A DNA stretch of 64,000 bases from Halorussus halophilus. GTDB lineage: Archaea; Halobacteriota; Halobacteria; Halobacteriales; Haladaptataceae. The stretch spans positions 1,550,001 to 1,614,000 of the forward strand of contig NZ_CP044523.1 in assembly GCF_008831545.1 (NCBI RefSeq), read 5' to 3'. Below the pieces are notes generated by a model. It was not told where the DNA came from. It saw nothing but the letters and a program-made list of their open reading frames with translations, and made no database searches. Positions 51,677-58,962 of the stretch are shown here, piece by piece (position 1 is the first letter of the stretch; each line of letters starts with the position of its first letter). Position numbers and translations under genes: made by a program.

Positions 51677-52141
51677 ATGACACTCGACGTGGCGACCCCG
51701 GACCCGCCGGAGTTGGAGACCGGCAAGGACACCCAAGAGTACGACGACGTGGAGGTGCAGGGTGACACCGACTATCGGCGCGACGAACTCGAAACGTTCC
51801 TCCGAGACGGCGCGTGGGCGCAGGCGTTCGGTGAGTGGTCCGAACACACCGACCTGACCGAAGCTGAATTCACAATCGTCGAGGACCTCGGACTCCTGCG
51901 CGAGTTCGACTTCTTCTGGGACGACTTCGCCGACAGAGTGGGCTACCACGCGCCGGGCATCCCCGAGGACTGGAAGGTCAAGGAGTACCACGAAGAGTTG
52001 AACTCGTGGAACACCGTGTCTGGTATCAACGCCGCGATGACGGAACTCGGCCAAGTCGTCTGTGACGTACTCGAAACGGACTTCATCGACTGGGAAGCCG
52101 AGTACGAAGCCCCCGAGGACTTGCCGGACTTCGAAGTGTAG
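51677..52141 (+). CDS. Acidic cytoplasmic protein, function unknown
   Basis: 154-residue very acidic protein with many aromatic residues: MTLDVATPDPPELETGKDTQ, RDGAWAQAFGEWSEHTDLTEAEF, FDFFWDDFADRVGYHAPGIPEDWK, ELNSWNTVSGINAAMTELGQVV. No signal or membrane segment. It looks like a conserved haloarchaeal protein but I do not recognise a family or motif. The N-terminal ATG is the first in frame. It stands alone, divergent from DUF4397 gene 4 and convergent with the solute-binding protein gene (12 bp between the stops). Confidence 0.65.
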   Translation: MTLDVATPDPPELETGKDTQEYDDVEVQGDTDYRRDELETFLRDGAWAQAFGEWSEHTDLTEAEFTIVEDLGLLREFDFFWDDFADRVGYHAPGIPEDWKVKEYHEELNSWNTVSGINAAMTELGQVVCDVLETDFIDWEAEYEAPEDLPDFEV

Positions 52142-52153
52142 CGGTCCTCGAAC

Positions 52154-52984
52154 TCAGATTTTCAGCGATTTCGGATACGACTCCGGAACGCCGAACCCCG
52201 CATCCTGTAGCGTCTCTCTTGTCTCGGTGACCGTAGATACCCATTGCTTGCCACGTTCGGTCCGCGCCAGCGCGCCGTATCGAATCGGCGCGCCCTGCAC
52301 GGTTCTGTCCGATAGCTCGACGCTCGCGCTGGCGTAGTGGTCGGCCAGCGCGGGATTCGAAAAGTCGATTTCCTCCGGCAGTTCGAGGTACGGCAGGTCG
52401 TGTTCGACGGCCATGTTCCGGTAGGCGAACGCGGCGTCGATACCGCCTCCTTCGAGGGTGCGGAGCAGACTCGTCTCGGGGAATAGCTTCGTCTCCGAGA
52501 GCGCCGACTCGGCGTCGATTGCGTCGTCGAGACGGAGCGCCATCACCGTTCGATAGCCGAGTGGGTCGCGGTCGGGGTCGGTACGCCCGACGGTGAGGTT
52601 CGAATCGCGGACGACCGCGCGCCAGTCGCTCGTGCTCGACTCACTCCCTTCGTCGGCGAGTCCCGGCCGCAGGACCAGCACCACCGCGTTGGTAGCGAAC
52701 GTCGTCACCTGCTTGGCGAGTCCCGAGAAGAGTGCAGGGTCGGCCAGCGCGACGGCGTCGGGGTCTCGCAGGCCGTCTTCGAGCAGGCGTCGGCAGGCGA
52801 CGCTTCCGTGGGCCTCGACGGTCGCTTCGCCGACGTTCGTGGCGACCGACTGGAGGCTTCCGGCGACGAGAACGTCGGCGGACTTCCGCGGGTCGCTCCC
52901 GGTCTCGGCGACGGCGAGCGTGCCGAGACCGCCGACTGCCAGCACGCTCGCGCCTCGCCGAATGGTCTCCCGCCGGGTTGGCAT
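52154..52984 (-). CDS. Tat-exported solute-binding protein, ModA/WtpA-like
   Basis: 276-residue protein. MPTRRETIRRGASVLAVGGL is a Tat-like signal (RR followed by hydrophobics). SADVLVAGSLQSVATNV corresponds to the first strand of molybdate/tungstate-binding proteins. Further periplasmic-binding-fold features are VALADPALFSGLAKQVTTFATNAVVLVLRPGL, NLTVGRTDPDRDPLGYRTVMALRL and GGIDAAFAYRNMAVEHDLPYLELP. The natural reading is an oxyanion (molybdate or tungstate) receptor, which would fit the Mo-dependent sulfite oxidase 1.5 kb away. No permease or ATPase gene is nearby. Confidence 0.8.
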   Translation of the reverse strand: MPTRRETIRRGASVLAVGGLGTLAVAETGSDPRKSADVLVAGSLQSVATNVGEATVEAHGSVACRRLLEDGLRDPDAVALADPALFSGLAKQVTTFATNAVVLVLRPGLADEGSESSTSDWRAVVRDSNLTVGRTDPDRDPLGYRTVMALRLDDAIDAESALSETKLFPETSLLRTLEGGGIDAAFAYRNMAVEHDLPYLELPEEIDFSNPALADHYASASVELSDRTVQGAPIRYGALARTERGKQWVSTVTETRETLQDAGFGVPESYPKSLKI

Positions 52985-53083
52985 GGACGTAACGATTATC
53001 CCCACCGTCAAAACGTTTCTGTAACCAAAATTGGTTACTCAGTGGTCGTGAGGCTCAAGAGGACCCGCGTCGTGCGGTAGCAC

Positions 53084-53563
53084 ATGACTTCCGAGGGAGA
53101 AATCGCGGTCGTCCACCTTACGGGGCGAATCGCAGCGGGGGAAGACGTGGGCGAAGTGTTCGAGACGACGGACGTGGACGTCGCACTCGACGAGGGCGTC
53201 TACCACGACCACCGCGACTACAAACCGCTAGAGTTCCGCGTCGGCGAGGGGAAGGTCGTTCCGGGGTTGGACGAAGCCGTCGAGACGATGCGCGTCGGCG
53301 AAGAGCGAACCGTCAGAGTCGGTCCCGAGAAGGCGTTCGGCGAGCGAAACGACGAGAAAGTCGTGGAGGTCTCGCGGGAAGAACTCGAAGCGCGGAGCGA
53401 CGTGACTGCCGAACCGGGTGAACTCGTCAGGAGCGAGGCGGGCGACACTGGCTGGATTACCGACGTCGGCGAGGAGATGGTCACGGTGGACTTCAACCAC
53501 GAACTCGCGGGCGTGCCGGTCGAGTTCGAGTTGAAACTGCTGGACGCCTATCAGGACGGCTGA
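53084..53563 (+). CDS. FKBP-type peptidyl-prolyl isomerase (SlyD-like)
   Basis: 159-residue FKBP with the SlyD layout. AVVHLTGRIAAGEDVGEVFETT opens the FK domain and LEFRVGEGKVVPGLDEAVETMRVGEERTVRVGPEKAFGERN is the central conserved motif. The inserted flap domain (EVSREELEARSDVTAEPGEL) precedes VTVDFNHELAGVPVEFELKL, which returns to the core. It catalyses proline cis-trans isomerisation and chaperoning in the cytoplasm. No His-rich metal-binding tail is present. Confidence 0.93.
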   Translation: MTSEGEIAVVHLTGRIAAGEDVGEVFETTDVDVALDEGVYHDHRDYKPLEFRVGEGKVVPGLDEAVETMRVGEERTVRVGPEKAFGERNDEKVVEVSREELEARSDVTAEPGELVRSEAGDTGWITDVGEEMVTVDFNHELAGVPVEFELKLLDAYQDG

Positions 53564-53613
53564 ACAACGGAGCGAGTACCAGCGAGTGCTGGCTACCAAA
53601 AGAGACGCGAACG

Positions 53614-55170
53614 CTACGACGACGAGTTGTCTGTCGTCGTCTCACTACCCGTAGTCGTCTCGCCACCTACCGTGGTGGTCTCGCCACCTGTCGTCGTGGT
53701 TTGTCCGCCCGTCGTCCCGCCAGCCGTAGTCGTCTCGCCGCCGGGCGTCTCCGTCTCGCCCTGCGACACCGTGACGGCAACGCCGAGCGGTTCGTATGCC
53801 GTCGCACCGTAGCCGTCCACGTTCCACGGGTACTTGTCGTCGGTAATCCGGACCAGTTTCTCGTCGGGTGCCGAGATGGTCGCCGGTTGTGTTCTCCCTC
53901 GGTCGTCGGTCGCCCGCGACATGACGGTGTAGTCGCCCGGCTCTGGCTCCCAGACGTAGCGGAACTGTCGCCACGAGGTCGCTCCGACGACGGGACCGAA
54001 GAACTCCGCTTCCGACCAACTCTCGCCGCCGTCGGTCGAAACTTCGACGCTGGCTACTTCGTCGTCGCCCGCCCACGCTACGCCGACCACTTCGATAGTC
54101 CCGGCTGGTCCGGGCGTCACCGTCGCGTCTTCCGGCGGATAGCCGACCAGCGACTTCACCATCTGGTCGTACATGTACGGGTAGCGGATGTCCGGGTCGT
54201 CCATCTGGTCCTGCGTGTCGAACACGTCGATTCGCGGTCGGGTGTTCACCTCCTCGTCTATCGGGATGAGACGGTAGGAGTACTGCTGCCAGTGGGTGTA
54301 GGTCTGCTGGTCTTCGGTCTCCCACTCAGGTCCGTACACCATCATGTCCATGAGGTGGAGCCGTTGGACCCATTTGACGTTGTTGTTGCCGAACCACCCA
54401 GGCACGAGCAGTCGTACCGGAAACCCGTGGTCGTCGTTCATCGGACTCCCGTTCATCTCGTAGGCGAGCAGACAGTCGTCCATGACCTTCGACATGGGAA
54501 TCGAGCGCGTGAAGATGTCCTCACCCTCCGGGGCTTCCCCGCCCATCGCCGACAGCCACATGTTCTGGCTCGTGTCCGCACCGTACTCCTCCAAGATGTC
54601 GCTCAGCGGCGTGCCCGTCCAGACGGTGTTGCCGACCGCGCCGAACGTCCACTGGTTGCCACCGACCTGCGGTTCGAAGTACGACCGGCCGTTGCCCGAA
54701 CACTGCATCGTGTGCGTGACCGTTTCCGTCGAGAAGTCGTTGCGAATCTCGTCCATCGTCAGTTCGACTTCCTCATCGAACGCGCCCGTCAACGAGACGG
54801 TCCACTCCTCGGCGTCGATGTCCGGCGTCGAGTAGTGGTTCCGGATGTAGTGTTCCTCTCTGGGCGTGATGAAGCTCTCGTAGGTCGTCCGCGAGGCTGC
54901 CTCCGCGTTCTGCGGGTCCGCCGAGAGGATTCGAAGGCCAGGATACTGTTCCTGTAAGCTCGGTTCTTCGGGCTGTTGTGTCGTCGTTCCGGACTCCGTG
55001 GTAGTCTCACCACCCGCTGTCGTCGTGCCGCCGTCTTGTCCCCCGACGTTCCCCGACAGCACGCCCACTCCTGCCAGCGTCCCCGTCGCCATCAGGAACC
55101 GTCGTCTGTCGAGATACCGTTGTCGCCCCGTTCGATGCTCCGCGTCGTTCTCCCCATTCTCCCCAGACAT
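53614..55170 (-). CDS. Tat-exported molybdopterin sulfite oxidase family protein
   Basis: 518-residue precursor with Tat motif DRRRFLMATGTLAGVGVLSG. After a Thr-rich spacer comes the oxidoreductase Mo-cofactor domain with the Mo-ligand cysteine Cys157 in THTMQCSGNGRSYFEP, FGAVGNTVWTGTPLSDIL, and GFPVRLLVPGWFGNNNVKWVQ. The Mo-Co dimerisation (Ig-like) domain follows (VEVSTDGGESWSEAEFF, YTVMSRATDDRGRTQP). The C-terminal 50 residues are TTTxGGETTT repeats, perhaps a glycosylated wall spacer. It is predicted to oxidise sulfite to sulfate outside the membrane, with the neighbouring cupredoxin as a plausible electron acceptor. Confidence 0.92.
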   Translation of the reverse strand: MSGENGENDAEHRTGRQRYLDRRRFLMATGTLAGVGVLSGNVGGQDGGTTTAGGETTTESGTTTQQPEEPSLQEQYPGLRILSADPQNAEAASRTTYESFITPREEHYIRNHYSTPDIDAEEWTVSLTGAFDEEVELTMDEIRNDFSTETVTHTMQCSGNGRSYFEPQVGGNQWTFGAVGNTVWTGTPLSDILEEYGADTSQNMWLSAMGGEAPEGEDIFTRSIPMSKVMDDCLLAYEMNGSPMNDDHGFPVRLLVPGWFGNNNVKWVQRLHLMDMMVYGPEWETEDQQTYTHWQQYSYRLIPIDEEVNTRPRIDVFDTQDQMDDPDIRYPYMYDQMVKSLVGYPPEDATVTPGPAGTIEVVGVAWAGDDEVASVEVSTDGGESWSEAEFFGPVVGATSWRQFRYVWEPEPGDYTVMSRATDDRGRTQPATISAPDEKLVRITDDKYPWNVDGYGATAYEPLGVAVTVSQGETETPGGETTTAGGTTGGQTTTTGGETTTVGGETTTGSETTTDNSSS

Positions 55171-55268
55171 ACACCCCGTCTACCGGTACCGACGAGCATA
55201 AAATTCCCTCTGGGGTCGCCCCCGATTCACCGTTAATCGAATCGTGTCGAGAGTCTAATTATTCTCGC

Positions 55269-56210
55269 CTACTCGCTCACCACGACGCGCCCGACCATCC
55301 CTTGGTCCTCGTGGGGCGCACAGACGTAGACGTAGGTTCCCGGCACGGTGAAGGTATGTTCGAACGTCTCGCCGACTTCGACTATCATGAACGAGCGATT
55401 CCCCTCGTAGGTCGCGAACGGTTCGGCACCCTCCGGTAGTTGGACTTTCGAGGACGCCTCAGACTTTGCAGTCACGTTGTGGCCCTCGCTCTCGAACGTC
55501 CAGCGCACGGTGTCACCCACCGAAATCTGGACTTCTTCGGGGACGAATCGGAGGTAGCTCCCCTCCGGGCCGACGGCGACATCGACCGTCTGGCCACCTT
55601 CGGCACCAGTAGTCGTCTCTCCATCCCTAGTAGTCTCTCCTTCTCCCGTCGTCGTCTCTCCGCCTTCGGTCGTCTCTTCTGCTGTCGTCTCGCTTCCGAA
55701 TCCGTCGCCGAGTTCGAGACTTCCGCGCATCTGCTCGGGGTGGAACTCACACTGGTACTGGGCCATCGACTCGTTGGCGACGAAGGGCAGTGCCCGCTTC
55801 GCCCCGACTGCCTCGGAGAAGTCGCCCGTTTCGAGCGTCTCGCCGGAATCGTCGTTTATCAGAAGTCGGTGTCGCTCGCCGTCCAAGTTGACCCAGAGTA
55901 GCTGGTACTGCCCGTCAGCGCGGAGCGGAAGCGTCGGATTCTGGACTCCCTCAATCTCCTGCGGTGCGAGGCCGAGCCAGTAATCGGTCCGCGCGCCGAG
56001 CAATATCGTCGTCACGTCGCCCGTTACGCTGGTCGTTTCCTCGCCACTGGTCGTCGTCTCTTGCTCAGTCGTCGTCTCCTGCGCCCCGACAACACCTGCA
56101 CCCCCGAGCGCACTGGCCGCCCCGACAGTCCGCAAGAAGGTCCGGCGCGATTCGCCCCCGCTCGACGCGTCGTCGTCCACACCCGTTTCAGTCCCGTCGT
56201 GTTCCCCCAT
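55269..56210 (-). CDS. Two-domain secreted cupredoxin (halocyanin-like)
   Basis: 313-residue precursor with Tat signal ESRRTFLRTVGAASALGGAG. A first cupredoxin-like domain ends in QYQCEFHPEQMRGSLEL and a second in YVYVCAPHEDQGMVGRVVV; both hold the Cys-x-x-His-x-x-x-x-Met copper-ligand pattern, and GHNVTAKSEAS (domain 2) and ERHRLLIND (domain 1) supply the N-terminal His. The two are joined by a Thr/Glu/Gly-rich linker (ETTAEETTEGGETTT). Two blue-copper sites would let it carry electrons, most simply from the sulfite oxidase encoded 98 bp downstream on the same strand. ATG complement 56208-56210. Confidence 0.88.
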   Translation of the reverse strand: MGEHDGTETGVDDDASSGGESRRTFLRTVGAASALGGAGVVGAQETTTEQETTTSGEETTSVTGDVTTILLGARTDYWLGLAPQEIEGVQNPTLPLRADGQYQLLWVNLDGERHRLLINDDSGETLETGDFSEAVGAKRALPFVANESMAQYQCEFHPEQMRGSLELGDGFGSETTAEETTEGGETTTGEGETTRDGETTTGAEGGQTVDVAVGPEGSYLRFVPEEVQISVGDTVRWTFESEGHNVTAKSEASSKVQLPEGAEPFATYEGNRSFMIVEVGETFEHTFTVPGTYVYVCAPHEDQGMVGRVVVSE

Positions 56211-56258
56211 GACGAAGCAACTGTCGGCATTGTCGCGCAAAAGCGTTCGGGTGGTTTT

Positions 56259-56582
56259 CTACTGGGTGTCGTCCAGTTGGACCGTCTCCTCGACGATTAC
56301 TTGCGGGCCTTCTTCCATCTTGATGAACGACTCGGCGTCGGCCATCACTTCCTGCCCGATTTCGGAGTCGAACGCCGCCCCGAGTGCGGCCATGTCTTCG
56401 AAGTAGAGTTCGAGGACGCCGTCGAATTTGGACTGCTCGGGGTCGGTCGGCGTGGAGGTGACGTACTTTTGCAGGCCGGGCAACTGCTCGGCGAGTTCGG
56501 CGTGGTCGTTCAGCCAGTACTCGACGAACTCCTCGTGGGTGTAGTCGTCCTCGCGGACGAGCATGTTGACCATCTTAATCAT
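56259..56582 (-). CDS. EthD family (dimeric alpha/beta barrel) protein
   Basis: 107-residue protein: MIKMVNMLVREDDYTHEEFVEYWLNDHAELAEQLPGLQKYVTS, then DGVLELYFEDMAALGAAFDSEIGQEVMADAESFI. This is the EthD/stress-responsive dimeric ferredoxin-like fold, with the HAEL helix typical of the family. The activity in archaea is unknown; relatives act in degradation of ethers and polyketide cyclisation. It lies between the cupredoxin and PEBP genes on the same strand, but is cytoplasmic. Confidence 0.85.
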   Translation of the reverse strand: MIKMVNMLVREDDYTHEEFVEYWLNDHAELAEQLPGLQKYVTSTPTDPEQSKFDGVLELYFEDMAALGAAFDSEIGQEVMADAESFIKMEEGPQVIVEETVQLDDTQ

Positions 56583-56649
56583 TACAGTCGAACCCCCGCC
56601 CGGAACCGACTTGGAATTGTCGGTCTGCAGAACTGCTCTCAGTCGTTGT

Positions 56650-57297
56650 TTATCCACCCCCTCTCGCGTACTGCCCGACGAATCGCGCTCGCTCGATGGC
56701 TCGCGGGAACAGCGCGCGGAGCACTTCGCGGTACTCCGCGCCCGGTTCGAGTCCGAGCGGTTCATCCAGCGCGAAGAGGCTGAACAGGTAGGTGTGTCGC
56801 GGGTCGTCCTCCGGCGGGCACGGCCCCGCGTAGCCGACATCTCCAGCTCCGTTCGTTCCCTGCACCGCACCGAGCGACTCGACTCGCCTGCCCGGCGGAA
56901 CGTTTCTCGGAATTTCCCGCGTGTCGGCCGGGATGTCCCACACGAGCCAGTGGATGAACGGCGGACTCGGCGCGTCCGGGTCGTCCATCACGAGCGCGAA
57001 CGACTGGGTTCTCTCCGGCGGATTGGCGATGCGGAGCGGCGGCGAGACGTTTCGCCCGTCGCAGGTGAATCTGGTCGGGAACGTCCCGCCGTCCTCGAAC
57101 GCCGGAGTCGAGAACGTGAACTGGCCGTCCCCGGCGGCAGTGGTCGTCGTTTCTCCCGTTGTCGTCCCTTCGGCAGTGGTGGTTGGCGTATCTCCTCCGG
57201 TCGTGGTCTCTTGCCCGCCACGGCCCCGACTCCCCGTCACGACGCCCATCCCCATCGTCGCAACCGCGATCGCGCGCAGCAGCGTGCGTCTACGCAT
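56650..57297 (-). CDS. Secreted PEBP-like (YbhB/YbcL, Raf-kinase-inhibitor-like) protein
   Basis: 215-residue protein. MRRRTLLRAIAVATMGMGVV is a signal with RR at the N-terminus, followed by ETTTGGDTPTTTAEGTTTGE, a Thr-rich spacer. The phosphatidylethanolamine-binding-protein core has FTCDGRNVSPPLRI, FALVMDDPDAPSPPFIHWLVWDIP and CPPEDDPRHTYLFSLFALDE. A ligand-binding pocket is predicted; function in archaea is not known. The same kind of Thr-rich spacer occurs in its neighbours, suggesting a common cell-surface architecture. A 162-bp gap with promoters follows toward HEWD. Confidence 0.88.
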   Translation of the reverse strand: MRRRTLLRAIAVATMGMGVVTGSRGRGGQETTTGGDTPTTTAEGTTTGETTTTAAGDGQFTFSTPAFEDGGTFPTRFTCDGRNVSPPLRIANPPERTQSFALVMDDPDAPSPPFIHWLVWDIPADTREIPRNVPPGRRVESLGAVQGTNGAGDVGYAGPCPPEDDPRHTYLFSLFALDEPLGLEPGAEYREVLRALFPRAIERARFVGQYARGGG

Positions 57298-57428
57298 AGC
57301 GGTCGGTGTACATCTCCATCGGTGAAGCGACTTTGGGCCGCAACGAGTCGTTTTCGCGCCGCAACCGGCGATACTGGCGAGCGAGTCCCGTCGAGACGGT
57401 CGCTCTAATCATCGCCGCGGCAGTTTCG

Positions 57429-57436
57429 TTTAAGTA
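57429..57436 (+). promoter_or_regulatory. TATA box of the HEWD gene
   Basis: TTTAAGTA, 24-31 nt before the ATG at 57460; a leaderless transcript is expected. Confidence 0.65.
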
Positions 57437-57459
57437 GCCTCGCGTCGTCGTATCGACTG

Positions 57460-57630
57460 ATGGCTCGACTGCACCCGCCCGAAAGCCGGGAATGTCAGCG
57501 CTGTGGACGCCGCGACGAATGGGACGCGGAGGTAGACAACTGGACGATTGCCAGCGAGGAGGAGTCTGGCAACGCCTTCTGCATCCACGAGTGGGACATC
57601 AACGGCTCCCACAATCCGATTCGGAACTAG
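57460..57630 (+). CDS. HEWD family protein
   Basis: 56-residue small protein: MARLHPPESRECQRCGRRDE, DNWTIASEEESGNAF, then CIHEWDINGSHNPIRN, which contains the HEWD motif that names this haloarchaeal family. Cys13, Cys16 (CQRC) and the later CIHEW Cys/His could bind zinc. Function is unknown. It has its own TATA box and is followed by element copies D1/D2. Confidence 0.85.
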   Translation: MARLHPPESRECQRCGRRDEWDAEVDNWTIASEEESGNAFCIHEWDINGSHNPIRN

Positions 57631-57785
57631 CGGAGTTTAGATACCGATTTGTTGATTTTGACGTTGTGAATTTGGCGAGGGTAGCTACTGGTGAGTAGAA
57701 GTAAATTGAGTTGAAGTGGCTACTGCTGAGAACGTGATGGACTCGAACGAATTCGTAACTGCTGGACCACTGTGAACTCGTCAGA

Positions 57786-58018
57786 GCTAGCTATTCCCGA
57801 TACTTAGAAGACCGCACAGCACTGCTCCGCATGAGCCACACGCTCGCGGCTTCGCCGCTCGCAATCCGAGGCCCGCTCTCCGCACTGCCCGCGCGCCTCG
57901 CGTTCCTCCCCACCCGACTGCGGTCCTCAGTACGGACGACGCGCCGGAGCGCGTCGTCCGGGCCTGTGGTCCTCATCCCTCGCGCGAACGTCGCGGCGGT
58001 CACGCGCTTCGAGTGACC
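57786..58018 (-). repeat. Structured intergenic element, copy D1 (minus orientation)
   Basis: On the minus strand it ends in CGGGAATAGCTAGC (complement of 57799-57786) and runs back through GCACTGCTGTGCGGTCTTCT-like sequence. It holds the block GTACTGAGGACCGCAGTCGG, identical to copy A, preceded by an 11-bp hairpin at 57934-57959 whose stem differs from copy A's by three compensating pairs. An extra insert (about 57835-57900) separates two halves that are adjacent in copy A. The left flank 57631-57785 contains no gene. Confidence 0.7.
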
Positions 58019-58039
58019 GCCGCGACCGCACGCGCCGGT

Positions 58040-58318
58040 TCGGCAATGGAAATTCGAGAAACCATTCAACCACCCTCGGCGCGCGCGGTCGCGCTCAGCG
58101 TGAGCGAAGCGAACGCAGGCTCGACGGACGCGGTTGTCCGTCGGTGCCTCGTGGTGCGACCTGTTCGAGCGAGGTCTGCGCGAGCGAAGCGAGTGCAGGC
58201 TCGGCAGACAAGCGAAGCGCAGTCTGCCGGTGGATGACTGAGGGACGACCGGTCGGGAGGACCGAAGGAATCGGTTAGGGAGGCGTGTGGCCCAGGCGGT
58301 GCTGTGCGGAAGTCGTAC
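58040..58318 (+). repeat. Structured intergenic element, copy D2 (plus orientation)
   Basis: Facing copy D1, with approximate left boundary. GCGT-GA-GC-GAA-GC-GA-ACGC at 58098-58116 and CTGCGC-GA-GC-GAA-GC-GA-GTGCAG at 58176-58198 are both present. GGCAGAC/GTCTGCC (about 58203-58228) is followed by GGTGGATGA, then GAATCGGTTAGGGAGGCGTGTGG. It ends in GCGGTGCTGTGCGGAAG without a TAGCTA terminus. The remaining 58319-58393 holds an AGAATTCTGGC/GCCAGAATTCT inverted repeat (58337-58366), which may be a terminator or operator before tfe. Confidence 0.7.
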
Positions 58319-58336
58319 CAATGCGAAGAAGACGCG

Positions 58337-58366
58337 AGAATTCTGGCTGTCTTGCGGCCAGAATTC
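58337..58366. promoter_or_regulatory. 11-bp inverted repeat upstream of tfe
   Basis: AGAATTCTGGC is followed after TGTCTTGCG-type spacer by GCCAGAATTCT, giving an 11-bp perfect stem with a loop of eight or so bases, about 60 bp before the tfe ATG and upstream of its TATA box. It could be a terminator for readthrough from element D2 or an operator. Confidence 0.45.
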
Positions 58367-58393
58367 TCCGCGTCCGTTTTTTGGTCCCGATGG

Positions 58394-58401
58394 TTTTAAA
58401 C
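58394..58401 (+). promoter_or_regulatory. TATA box of the tfe operon
   Basis: TTTTAAAC, 25-32 nt before the tfe ATG; leaderless transcript expected. Confidence 0.7.
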
Positions 58402-58425
58402 GGTCGAACGCCCCCATATACGATA

Positions 58426-58962
58426 ATGGCTTTTGAGGACTTACTGGGCGACCCAGTAATTCAGAAATATCTTCACGAGTTGGTCGGTCCGAAAGGCATG
58501 CCCGTGGCGGCGGCCCCGCCGGACGGCGAAGTGACGGACGAGGAACTCGCCGAGGAGTTGGACCTCGAACTGAACGACGTGCGCCGCGCGTTGTTCATCC
58601 TCTACGAGAACGACCTCGCCACCTACCGTCGCCTGCGCGACGAGGACTCGGGGTGGCTCACCTACCTCTGGACGTTCCAGTACGACAACATCCCCGGTAA
58701 CTTGGAAGAGGAGATGTACCGCCTGCTCGACGCGCTCGAACACCGCCGCGAGTACGAGTACCAACACGAGTTCTACCTCTGTGAGGTCTGCTCGATTCGC
58801 TTCGAGTTCGGCGAGGCGATGGACTTCGGCTTCGAGTGCCCCGAGTGTGGCTCCCCGCTCGAATCGATGGAGAACAGTCGCCTCGTCGATTCGATGGAGG
58901 AACGCATCGAGCAGTTGCGGTCGGAACTCAACGTCGAGCAACGCGAAGAGGCAGAGGCGTAG
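58426..58962 (+). CDS. tfe: Transcription initiation factor E, alpha subunit homologue (TFE)
   Basis: 178-residue basal factor. An N-terminal extended winged helix (DPVIQKYLHELVGPKGMPVAA, ELAEELDLELNDVRRALFILYENDLATYRR) is followed by the zinc ribbon FYLCEVCSIRFEFGEAMDFGFECPECGSPLE with four cysteines. A C-terminal acidic coiled helix ends the protein. TFE helps open promoter DNA and touches the Rpo4/7 stalk. Start ATG 58426 fits the TATA spacing. It is immediately followed, without a gap, by the DUF2110 gene. Confidence 0.95.
   Translation: MAFEDLLGDPVIQKYLHELVGPKGMPVAAAPPDGEVTDEELAEELDLELNDVRRALFILYENDLATYRRLRDEDSGWLTYLWTFQYDNIPGNLEEEMYRLLDALEHRREYEYQHEFYLCEVCSIRFEFGEAMDFGFECPECGSPLESMENSRLVDSMEERIEQLRSELNVEQREEAEA

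Noticed and set aside
57791-58417. Long minus-strand open frame (about 200 codons) between HEWD and tfe
   Set aside because: It spans inverted copies D1 and D2; open frames on both strands are expected for GC-rich hairpin DNA and no domain is recognisable.
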